Below are positions 25,301-32,814 of a DNA stretch of 64,000 nt, one piece after another (the first letter of the stretch is position 1; every line of letters begins with the position of its first letter). Under the pieces are notes generated by a model that saw only the letters and a program-made list of their open reading frames with translations, was not told where the DNA came from and did no database searches. The position numbers and the translations under genes were made by a program. Source of the stretch: Lepidurus packardi (Eukaryota; Arthropoda; Branchiopoda; Notostraca; Triopsidae); assembly GCA_023053545.1 (NCBI GenBank), contig JAKZAN010000005.1, forward strand, positions 930,001 to 994,000, written 5' to 3'.

Positions 25301-26097
25301 CTTGATGACCGCTCTTCAGTTAGCTGCTTGACTTCTTTGCGTCCGCTTTGCTGAGTTTTCTTCCGGCATTGTTGTGCGAAATGGTTTACTTTCCCACAGC
25401 TAGAGCAGACTCTTCCTTTTGCGGGGCATGGTTTGTCGGGTGGGTGTGGCCAGCTCCTTCCACAATTGCGACATTTTCCTTGCATCTTGCACGGTGTCGT
25501 TCTTCTATGTGGCCACGGGTCGCCACAGTTTCTACAGGTGCCCCTGCTCGTTGTTCGAACCTTTTCTTGTCTTGATGGTACTTGTGTCTTGAGAGCTTGC
25601 GTTGAGTTGATTGATGATTTGCGGAGACTATCATCGTACTTTGTTGCTGCCTCTGACGATCTTGCGTGTTCAAGCATTTTGGATAACGACAACTGATCAC
25701 GAAGACATACTTTGCGAAAAGTGCTTGATCGGCATCCTTGAATGATCTGTTGGTCTTGATCCATGAATTCACATCGGGCAGCGTGCTCGCGCAGTCTGGT
25801 AGCGAAGGCGTCCATGCTTTCTCCTTCTTCTTTGGAAGTCTGACGGAACTTGTAGACCTCCAATTCTATATTCTTCTTCGGGACGAAATACGCATGTAAT
25901 AATGGCTTCATTTTGGTATACGTATTCTTTTCTTCAGGATTTCCAGGAGTTGTGTCGCATATGGCTGCAACCTCTGCACCTGCGTAATAGCGCATGAGAG
26001 CTAATCGTCTTCTATCGGCCGCGAATTTCTCTGCTACGTTCCCAATGTGTTCTGGAACAATATCTAGGGCAATCATTAGGTTTCCGAACTCAGCCAC
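22303..26097 (-). CDS. Gypsy 2 gag-pol polyprotein (about 1264 aa)
   Basis: One frame encodes in order: a gag domain; three zinc-knuckle-like motifs (CRNCGDPWPHRRTTPC, CRNCGRSWPHPPDKPC, CSSCGKVNHFAQQC, the first two with an unusual CX2CX5HX5C spacing); a protease (MMIDTGSTCNLVD); an RT (KLDMNQGYHQLEL, RLNFGVNCASEIF, catalytic SDD in NRSDDILV); RNase H (MIDASPKGLGAILV); integrase zinc site (HLGMVKTKGLLR ... CIPCQAC) and catalytic core (VVYDDYSRYP, KTDNGPPF, GGVERFMRTLKK). The FGVNCASE/SDD features are typical of Mag-like lineages. The frame begins without an obvious ATG: 26097 is a GTG and the frame is open to about 26124. The polyprotein may start elsewhere or use frameshifting. Confidence 0.93.
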   Translation of the reverse strand: MAEFGNLMIALDIVPEHIGNVAEKFAADRRRLALMRYYAGAEVAAICDTTPGNPEEKNTYTKMKPLLHAYFVPKKNIELEVYKFRQTSKEEGESMDAFATRLREHAARCEFMDQDQQIIQGCRSSTFRKVCLRDQLSLSKMLEHARSSEAATKYDDSLRKSSINSTQALKTQVPSRQEKVRTTSRGTCRNCGDPWPHRRTTPCKMQGKCRNCGRSWPHPPDKPCPAKGRVCSSCGKVNHFAQQCRKKTQQSGRKEVKQLTEERSSSDESVLAVRNKPDPRPTAEIKLCGSSIKMMIDTGSTCNLVDTGVYSKLAHAPPLTPNRSTVRAYGSKEIGIEGSFTARLKSKHASIQTTVFVSSDHQADCLLGYETAKALGLVHISNAVTMDPGYQYLRDMFPQLFQGIGILRNHQVKLHIDPSVPAVTRKHRRVGFHLRKAMSEEIDRLLKEDIIEQVLDGPTPWVSPCIMVPKPKQPGKFRVCVDMRAPNLAILRTRHVIPTVEDLIVDLNGARFFTKLDMNQGYHQLELHPQSRYITTFATHQGLFRYKRLNFGVNCASEIFDDIIRQIVNGISGVVNRSDDILVTGKTKNEHDRNLKEVLQRLAKKQLTLNFDKCEFGKTSITFYGLNFSADGLAPDKMKVKAIDEAEQPQSPEEVASFLGMITFCNRFIPDAATVAEPLRKLTRQGSTWTWDTQEEGAFQELKRRLREATTLAYYDVDKQTTIMIDASPKGLGAILVQVSKDGHETPIAFASRRLTDIESRYSQTEREALAITWAILHFHLYVSGKGFKIITDHKPLVPIFNKALIQSPARIERWLLKLQQYDFVVEYRPGKNNPADFMSRHPTKESKVSSREEILAENYIDSVCLRSQPKHVSLHEIAAATANDQPLQIIIKSLKRIKRGGATELNEAEEKRLKVLKQCADQMTILSSKDGEFLLKGTKIVIPDILTQRIVDIAHQSHLGMVKTKGLLREKVWFPNLDQLVENKISNCIPCQACTNTNQPEPLLMSSLPAKPWTEVSADFAEMRNGDYLLVVYDDYSRYPVVSKVTTTSTAAVTPKLEEIFALFGIPEVVKTDNGPPFNGAEFAQFAISMNFHHRKVTPLWPQANGGVERFMRTLKKALHCAVAEGANWRHRISNFLLDYRASPHPSSGESPGSMLFGRPMRTRLPQVRAALSEDEIRNKDTAYKNKIKNYADKKSKHRVFEVGDTVLLRRDRISNKLQTPYETRPFMVTKINGTMVTAVNEHRCVHQEHKLLSENKWWHSCR

Positions 26098-26119
26098 CCA
26101 TTTAGGCCACCTAACTCCA

Positions 26120-26175
26120 GCCGTCTGGGATCACTCCCCACGTGGAATCACTCCCCACGAGGATCACTCCCCACG
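26120..26175 (-). repeat. 17-bp tandem triplication in the Gypsy 2 gag leader
   Basis: Three near-identical copies of the 16-17-bp motif atcactccccacgtgga lie just upstream of the open gag frame. The ATG frame beginning at about 26207 runs into this block and stops, so the block coincides with the loss of a clear gag start. Confidence 0.7.
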
Positions 26176-26273
26176 TGGAATTTTTCGAAAAGAGGTAATG
26201 CCAATGCCATGTCCAGATTTAGTCCTCGTTATTTACCTGACTGATGGCCTTCCCAATTTATCCTCGTCGCCAA

Positions 26274-26439
26274 TGTAATATTTGTTTACTCAAATATAAT
26301 AATTTAACACACCGATGGGTCGTTTACTCGACGATAATCGGGGAGCTTTTTATCACACTCCTGCTCTCTGTTATGTCCGTGTATTTACCATCCTCATTCC
26401 CCGTCCTGCCCTCTGTTGGCTGCTTAGCACGATGTTACA
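26274..26439 (-). repeat. 5' LTR of Gypsy element 2
   Basis: This 166-bp copy is collinear with 21808-21973 and is followed by the gttag target duplication at 26440-26444. Confidence 0.95.
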
Positions 26440-26444
26440 GTTAG

Positions 26445-26820
26445 TATCATTAATTATAATATGATTTTGACCAGATTGGACATATGGATATTATTGATGG
26501 GTCTCTAATAAATTCGAGCATGCACGCAAGCACCCCTGTCAAACGGAGACGGTGCACGCCTCCATAAGTATCTAATCGTAAGTAACGATTAGTAACGTAT
26601 CGTAAGTAACGATGTATACATAGCGGGCATGTTTTATAATCAAAAATTTTTGTCGTGTTATCCGTTCTTAACAAGTGTAATTTTTTAAATTTTTTTATGC
26701 ACTGATAATCCATACTCCCATGTGCAACGATGTATACATAGCGGGCACGTTCTATAATCAAAAATTTTTTTCGTGTTATCCGTTCTTAACAAAGACACAA
26801 AATATAAGTCCTGTCGCTAA
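26445..26820. repeat. Direct duplication of an approximately 70-bp AT-rich segment
   Basis: The segment gatgtatacatagcgggca followed by aatcaaaaattttt and gttatccgttcttaac occurs at about 26609-26675 and again at about 26727-26795, with a few differences. No gene was seen in this stretch. Confidence 0.8.
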
Positions 26821-26934
26821 ATTTTAGCTTGTACTGTTCTGCCATAGGAATGTGAATAAAAATGTGCACGTTTGTGCTGCTGTTTCGCCTTTATAGAGCA
26901 AATACAATCTGAAAACGAAACTTTCTACTCGTAT

Positions 26935-27261
26935 AGTAACGAACTTACTGATCGCTACATGGACTTTGCAAACTGACCAAATCACATTGTTTTTCCATTG
27001 TTGGGCCAATCCTATCATTTGAAGCCTACTTCTACTCTTAAGTAGGGTTCTCAACAAGATATCCCTTCTTAATTCCCTAGTCAATTAAAGGAGCAGGTTA
27101 TGTAATTAAATAACCTGCTCTTTTAATTGATTGAGGAGTTTAGAAGGAATTCACTACCTAAGTGTAGTAGGCTAGAAATGACAGGATTGGTCTGAACAAA
27201 GGAGAAGCAATGTGATTGGTCAGTTTGCAAAGTCCATGTAGCGATCAATAAGTTCGTTACT
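26935..27261. mobile_element. Foldback element (near-perfect 327-bp inverted repeat)
   Basis: The ends agtaacgaactta and taagttcgttact are inverted copies. Homology continues inward (gcaaactgacca against tggtcagtttgc, aatcctatcattt against aaatgacaggatt) to a central hairpin, gagcaggttatgtaattaaa with its complement. Nearly the whole element can fold on itself. It has no coding capacity and no clear target duplication. Confidence 0.88.
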
Positions 27262-27690
27262 GAACATCTTTTTGCAAAAGTTATTAGTAATTAATGTTGA
27301 TACACTGTAGTGGAATAGGCTTTGTAAAGCTATCTTGTCCTTCCCCAAAAGAATTAGCATACAAAGGTTGCTATTAGATTACCTACTGAGTGTGATCTAA
27401 TGCTCTCAGCTGGCTCCACGAGTCCGGAACGATGAGTAAACAGAGACACACGCCTTTGGGAAAGATGTCGTTCCTGACTCCCTGTGCACAAACGAAACGT
27501 GAACACATCGTGAAAACGAGTTGTAGTTTGTATTCAAATTTAAACGAGTTGTAGTTTGTAGTCAAATTGTAGAGGTAGTTGTACGAGTTGTAGTAGTTTG
27601 TAACACAAAACGAGTTGTAGTTTGTAATCTCTCCTTGAATTAACTTCCTAATCCACTGAGATCCATTTTAACCAACCTATTACTAGAATC
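27262..27690. other. Intergenic region with an aacgagttgtagtttgta repeat
   Basis: Between the foldback and the duplicated NEDD1 exon lies unassigned sequence. At 27518-27625 the motif aaacgagttgtagtttgta occurs three to four times with variable spacing. No gene was recognised. Confidence 0.6.
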
Positions 27691-27692
27691 TT

Positions 27693-28031
27693 AACTTACT
27701 TAACAAAACCCATTGCAGTTAAATTCTTGAAATACAATACTTATAAATTTAGTACTAACTTACAACTAAACTAAAGTTTAAAAAATCCTAAAATCTCATT
27801 AAAGTTCTCTTGTAATGAAGGCACGTAATTTACACAAAAGGACACGAAATGACGAGAAAAGGCACTTATTAATACAGGGTCCTTAGGTGATTTACTTCCA
27901 CCATTAAACGCTGCGATGTTTCCACGAGATTAAATCCATCTTCCAACCGCTCGATAATGCCATTAAAATCTCACTAAAAAAAATAAAAAATGAGTATCTC
28001 AGAGGTGCCAAGTAAAATATCTATTTACCTA
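27693..28031 (-). pseudogene. Downstream duplicate of the terminal NEDD1-like exon
   Basis: This approximately 340-bp block is a tandem copy of 28034-28372. It includes the terminal exon, its poly-T/AG acceptor and its 3' flank, and ends exactly at the donor fragment of the upstream exon. Lacking an upstream exon of its own, it is probably an inert copy or an alternative last exon. The two copies look almost identical, so the duplication is recent. Confidence 0.8.
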
Positions 28032-28210
28032 TATAACTTACTTAACAAAACCCATTGCAGTTAAATTCTTGAAATACAATACTTATAAATTTAGTACTAA
28101 CTTACAACTAAACTAAAGTTTAAAAAATCCTAAAATCTCATTAAAGTTCTCTTGTAATGAAGGCACGTAATTTACACAAAAGGACACGAAATGACGAGAA
28201 AAGGCACTTA

Positions 28211-28311
28211 TTAATACAGGGTCCTTAGGTGATTTACTTCCACCATTAAACGCTGCGATGTTTCCACGAGATTAAATCCATCTTCCAACCGCTCGATAAT
28301 GCCATTAAAAT
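28211..28311 (-). CDS. NEDD1-like gene, putative terminal exon
   Basis: Downstream of a 55-59-bp intron the sequence encodes FNGIIERLEDGFNLV ... LMVEVNHLRTLY and a TAA stop at 28211-28213. This resembles the C-terminal coiled coil of NEDD1, which binds gamma-tubulin. However, the preceding exon ends in phase 0 at GAG/GTAAAT, and joining it to either visible acceptor does not enter this frame. A one-base frame change or an unseen splice choice is needed, so the terminal structure is unresolved. Confidence 0.5.
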
Positions 28312-28370
28312 CTCACTAAAAAAAATAAAAAATGAGTATCTCAGAGGTGCCAAGTAAAATATCTATTTAC

Positions 28371-29925
28371 CTCAGCTATATTGAGGACCATTGAGACGTC
28401 GAAAGTCACCCTGTGAAGTAGATCCCGAATGTCGCTTCTGGTCAGCCTCAAAGTTTCGCGGACTTCTTCATGCCTCTCTCGCATTTCTTGCTTGAACTCC
28501 TGGAATTCCTTGTAAAACGCCGCAAACTCTTGACCGGAACGCTGCTCTCGACTTCCAGCAGCTCCTGGCTCAGAACTTCCGGCTTCAGGGGTACGGCTCG
28601 TGTAATCCGACTCGTTACGTTCTGACGGTACATTGGCGTGCAGGGAAGGCGAGGTTTCCTCACTGGATCGGTTCACGTCTGGCAGTTGCATCAAATGGGG
28701 CATGAAGGGTTGGAATCCCGTAACTGGAACTGGTTCCTGCGTTGGATTATTGTCATCTTTCGACTTGGTTACCGAGGAGTTTGCAGGTTCAGGTCGCTTA
28801 TCCGCCTCCGCCAATCCTTCTGATGTTCCTAACCAGCTATTGGAAGAACGACGACGTGTACCAGCGTTCAGGGATGAACGTCTTACCGGCGAAAAGGGTC
28901 CTAATGAAAAATTGAGACAATCCTCCAGAAATAAGCTCGAATCTCTAGGTCGTGAGCCCAAACTGTCCCGAACGGGGGAGTATAACGAGTCAATACTGAC
29001 GTTGGAGCTATTGGGGAGGACGTCCGACGTGAGTTTCGAAGTACCAGGCGCTGGCGAATACTGAACGGGACTGAAAATACTCTCTGAAGCCTCGAAGCCA
29101 TTCGAGTTTTCGGAAAGTTTCGGAAAAGTGGTATCAGTCTTGGCGGGGGGCGCGGCTTGGGGTAGATTGGCAGCTGAGCCACGAGATCTATTGAAACCGA
29201 AGTGAAGCTTGGCATTGGAGGTGTAAGGTACAATAGCAAAGGCGCTGGAATTAGAAGAGTTTAAGTTAGTGGCAGCATTCGGTTTGTTCCGTTCCAATCG
29301 ATCGGGTGAACCAGAACGTGAAATGCCTTTGGACTGACTGGCATTGAAGCTGTTCTTCAAGGAAGGTTGCGCTGAAGGAGCTGGAATGGATTTGACAGGT
29401 AGTTTGGACACGCTAGACGTTTCTGAGGCGTTTTGTATTGGTAAAAAGGTGGAAGAAGTCGCTTCTGGCTCAACGGAAAGGGGCCGGTTACCTTGGCTAA
29501 GTGATCGGCGTGCAGATTTAGGTTCTTCGTGTGATTCATTCGTTGGAGTGGGATTGCGGCTGGTGGGACGGGCTAAACGGGACGTAAATTTCAGAGGGAC
29601 ATTCAATAAAGATTCCGTTTGGTTCGCAGGAGAAGGAGAACGAGAAGGAGCTTTTGGCGGGGGTTGAGGCACACGCGGCAAGGAAGATGTGGAATGATAA
29701 GCCTTCAGTTTCGAAGCGGCCAGTGATCGATAGATGACGTCATTGGACTGGAAGTAGACCTTCAGAAGAGGGGAGCCTTGTGCTTGTTCGCATTCCGTTA
29801 GTTGTTTGGTCCTGAGATCCAAAGCGAAGACTTGACCTTGACAAGTGCCCACGATGACGCTGTTGCCGTCTTCGCCAGTATCAATGCAGGTCAACGGTTG
29901 TGAGAAAGTTCGTTTTAGCATAATC
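28371..29925 (-). CDS. NEDD1-like gene, large exon (end of WD40 repeats, Ser/Pro-rich linker, coiled coil start)
   Basis: This is a single 1.55-kb exon. It begins with one base completing the codon from the previous exon and encodes a last WD40 blade (CIDTGEDGNSVIVGT, QGQVFALDLRTK). A long Ser/Pro-rich low-complexity linker follows, containing the FSPVR motif twice (IFSPVQYSP, LYSPVRDS, PFSPVRRSS). A charged helical segment (FYKEFQEFKQEMRERHEE) comes last. This organisation (N-terminal propeller, phosphorylatable linker, C-terminal helix) is that of NEDD1/GCP-WD, which recruits the gamma-tubulin ring complex to spindles and centrosomes. Confidence 0.8.
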
Positions 29926-30094
29926 CTAGTTTGATTTCAATACAAATATAAACTCATTATAAATAAATAATATTCAATATAAATGTATATTTTTATTTAA
30001 CTAGAACAACGCCCTTTCGAAAAAAATAAATAAAATTCAAATAAATAAATAATATTCAATTTAAATATATACTTTTATTGAAATTAAGCGTTAC

Positions 30095-30336
30095 CTTTTC
30101 TCTACTATGTCGTAACCAATCAACTCCTTGTCCAATCCAACGCTGAACATCACTTTGGCGTTGACTCGTGAAAAGACAATGCCGACACATGGTGCTTTGT
30201 GTCCTCCGTTCTTGTAATCGAAGGAAAACAGAGGCTGACGCGTGCCATTCAGATCCCATAAGGCGACGGTTCCGGTATCATACGCTGCGCCAAGTCGACT
30301 GGTTCTCAGATGTCCAAACCGAAGGTCTCCCAACAA
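30095..30336 (-). CDS. NEDD1-like gene, WD40 exon
   Basis: The exon is bounded by a TAG acceptor and a GTAACG donor (phase 2). It encodes GAAYDTGTVALWDLNG, APCVGIVFSRVNAKVMFSVG and LDKELIGYDIVEK. This corresponds to two WD40 blades that align with the NEDD1 pattern (GIVTLWDVN, HKAP--GICFSPVN, GLDK--YDT). It splices in frame to the 29925 exon. Confidence 0.88.
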
Positions 30337-30473
30337 CTACTAGATGAAAAACATCAATAAATAACTTCAAAAATCTATATAAATCAAAAACTTTTTTAAA
30401 AATGTAAGTTTTAATAAGTTAATATAAGTTTTATTAAGTAAATACTACACTAATGGAAGGAATGGTTGCTTAC

Positions 30474-30614
30474 AGCAGAACTGCCAGCCGGGCAAGGTAA
30501 TTGGGTTAACTGTTGGCCGGTTTGGTGTCCAAAGATGGAGATCATGCCATTCGTCTGCCCACTTGCTACCGATGTACCGTTGGAGTGGACTTTCCTCACA
30601 CCTTCTCGGCGAGT
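30474..30614 (-). CDS. NEDD1-like gene, WD40 exon
   Basis: This 141-bp phase 0 exon encodes TRREGVRKVHSNGTSVASGQ, TNGMISIFGHQTGQQLTQL, a WD40 blade. The acceptor is CCAG and the donor GTAAGC. Confidence 0.85.
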
Positions 30615-30668
30615 CTGGTAAGAATAACGTGAGAGTTTGGACGGAAGATAACAATGGTTTAAACTTAC

Positions 30669-30791
30669 AACGGCGAAGTTTTGTTGGATTTTGCTTTTCG
30701 CGCAATCCCAGACGTAAACGCTTCCGTTCGCCTGACCAAGGACAACTCGATCTGTCTGTTTGGGCACAAAGGAGACGCAAGTCGCAGGAGT
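30669..30791 (-). CDS. NEDD1-like gene, WD40 exon
   Basis: This 123-bp phase 0 exon encodes TPATCVSFVPKQTDRVVLGQ, ANGSVYVWDCAKSKIQQNF, a clear WD40 blade with the terminal YVWD. It lies between a TTTAAG acceptor and a GTAAGT donor. Confidence 0.88.
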
Positions 30792-30851
30792 CTTAAAGAA
30801 AACCTTGTTATATGCAAGCAGATATAAATTTTAATTTGATACGGCACGTAC

Positions 30852-30979
30852 TGGAAGAATGCTGGCTGGACGAACAGTTAAGTTCTCGACGTCGATTAAC
30901 TGCAGATGCGACTCGTTCTCAAGCGTGGCTGCTATGAGCTTTCCATTGGAACTACATGACACGTCTGTGATTAAACCTA
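30852..30979 (-). CDS. NEDD1-like gene, WD40 exon
   Basis: The exon encodes GLITDVSCSSNGKLIAATLE and NESHLQLIDVENLTVR, a WD40 blade with a degenerate terminal WD. It starts with two bases completing a Val codon from the 31085 exon and ends in phase 0 at GTACGT. Confidence 0.82.
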
Positions 30980-31084
30980 CTGTACAAAAGAGAAGAAATG
31001 GTATTAGTATGAACTGTAACGTCTAAGGATGCAATGCAACATGCGAATAACTATATGATTGGAAAAGTAAGGGCAATAACTTAC

Positions 31085-31254
31085 CATGTAAACCGAAATT
31101 CTTCAAGATGTTGTTGTTTTTACGGTCCCATATTAAAACATTCTTTCCAGTGCAGGCAACAAAGATGTTTGAAGTTGCTATGGTCTCTTTTGGGCATGTG
31201 TGCGTATAGAGAGAACGATGTCTTCTTTCCCAACAATGAAACTCAAACTGGACA
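31085..31254 (-). CDS. NEDD1-like gene, first recognisable exon
   Basis: The exon encodes ETIATSNIFVACTGKNVLIW followed by DRKNNNILKNFGLHG, a WD40 blade ending in IWD, and then a GTAAGT donor in phase 1. Its 5' border (CTGCAG at 31255-31260) is tentative. Exons for the first blades of the propeller are not found to the right. A LINE begins at about 31441, and nothing WD40-like was seen up to 38 kb. The gene is therefore either split by very long, transposon-filled introns or truncated. Confidence 0.75.
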
Positions 31255-31440
31255 CTGCAGAATCTGGAACTGGTAGTGATACTATATATAGGTAAAAGAA
31301 AAGCTCCTGAATCGAGTTTGAACACTATACAAAAAGTTTTGCACAAACTAGGAAAAGTTTTGCACAAACCAGGAAAGAAAGAAGTTTTCTTACACAAAAC
31401 AATAAACCGTAAACGAAACTTTTTTCGTTTCTCGTGAGGT

Positions 31441-32814
31441 TCACATTTTGACGCATGCTCAAAACGACCCGGGGCAAAACGACTCACTACAGGTTTCGAC
31501 TACGGAAACGGATACAGAGGAAGAATTAGAGAAAGCGGAGGAGAAATGCCCAGTAGCGTACCGAGCAGCAAGAAATGAGGAGAGTTTCGATAAGCTAAGC
31601 CCCTTCAAAATTAATAAAATGGTGGGAGATTTGAATATGAGAGAAATGAAAATCAAAGTAACGCGTGCAGGAGAACTGTTGGTTTTCCCGACCAATCAGG
31701 ACGAAACGGATAGATTCCTAAAGGTAAAACAGATAGGGGAAAATAAAAGTTCAGGCCAGGATAACTAAACCTAAGTTTCTGCAACACGGGATTGTAACCA
31801 TATACGGGGCGACTAAAAAGGAGATCGAGGAAGAGAATTTTGCAGGATTAGTCGGGTAAGAGTAAGTCGGGTAAGAGCCCTGTACAAAGAGCGAAGATTA
31901 GATAACGGGGGAAAAGTTCAAGAGGAAAAAAAGTTCAAGAAAAAAAGTTCAAGAGGAAAGTTCAAGTCACTAGCCGTTTCCATCTTCTTTTTGAAAACGG
32001 CAAATTGCCATCCTATTTGAACTTAGGATTCCTCAAAATAAAAGTTCATCACTTTGAACCAAGAACCATCAGATGTATAAGTGTCAAAGATTTGGACATA
32101 TCAGCTCTGTCTGCGAGGCAAGGGATAGAACAAGAAAGAGGGAAAGGAGCCAACATGTGCAAACTGTAATAAGCAACATACTGCAGCGGATAGGAACTGC
32201 GAGTTTTTTAAACGAGCCGAAGGGAACCAAACTCAGGCAAACCGAAAAGCGGACACATTAGGTGATCAGACCATAATACGTAACGAGGTAGAACACATTG
32301 AAAAGAGTCAAATATCGGTTAAGAACATCAGGACAGGAGAAATAGCAGAAAAGGAAGAAGACAGAACAGTTCAAGAACTAATGGAAAAAGCGAAGAAAAC
32401 TTTAGTAGTAGCGAAACAAAGCTACAGTGAGGTATTACAAGGTAAGAAAAAGGAAAAAGAGAGACAAACAAATCCAGAGGAAGGGCAACAAGACGAAGAG
32501 AAGCCAGAAGATGAAAAAGAGACAACTGATTTGAGGAATTGGGTAGGAGGATTGGTCAGAAAAATAATTGCAGTAGTTTTGACAGGAGGGAAATGGGAAG
32601 AAATCTGCCAGGAAGTAAAAAATGTTATTAGGAATGGAAACTTTATACAACAAATATTATTAGGAATGGAAACTTTATACAACAAATATTATTAGATGTT
32701 ATTTTAACAAATTAGATGTTATTTTTATGTGTGAAACATGGCTAAAAGAAGGGGTGAAAATTAATTTAAGAGGTTACGAGGAATATAGAGTGGACAGAAA
32801 AGGAGACAGAGGGG
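31441..32814 (+). pseudogene. Degenerate LINE: ORF1 remnants and start of ORF2 endonuclease
   Basis: Several short frames on the + strand derive from a non-LTR element. They include a gag-like N-terminus (31448-31768), a single zinc knuckle (CYKCQRFGHISSVC near 32060-32110), a Lys/Glu-rich linker (32381-32680) and then the endonuclease start FMCETWLKEG at about 32720-32760. Frameshifts and stops separate them. The frame is cut at 32814 by the P-like element and resumes beyond it at 36031. Confidence 0.8.

Larger units (their letters stand above)
21808..26439 (-). mobile_element. Gypsy/Metaviridae LTR retrotransposon 2, young and near intact
   Basis: This 4.6-kb element lies antisense to grh in the intron after the last recognised exon. 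It has two 166-bp LTRs that are almost identical, a perfect 5-bp target duplication (gttag, 21803-21807 and 26440-26444), a CCA-type primer-binding site (about 26256-26272) and an A-rich tract before the 3' LTR. One uninterrupted frame covers gag to integrase. The near-identity of the LTRs indicates recent insertion. Confidence 0.96.

Noticed and set aside
29344-29667. Plus-strand ORFs over the NEDD1-like large exon
   Set aside because: They are shadows of the Ser/Pro-rich minus-strand exon.
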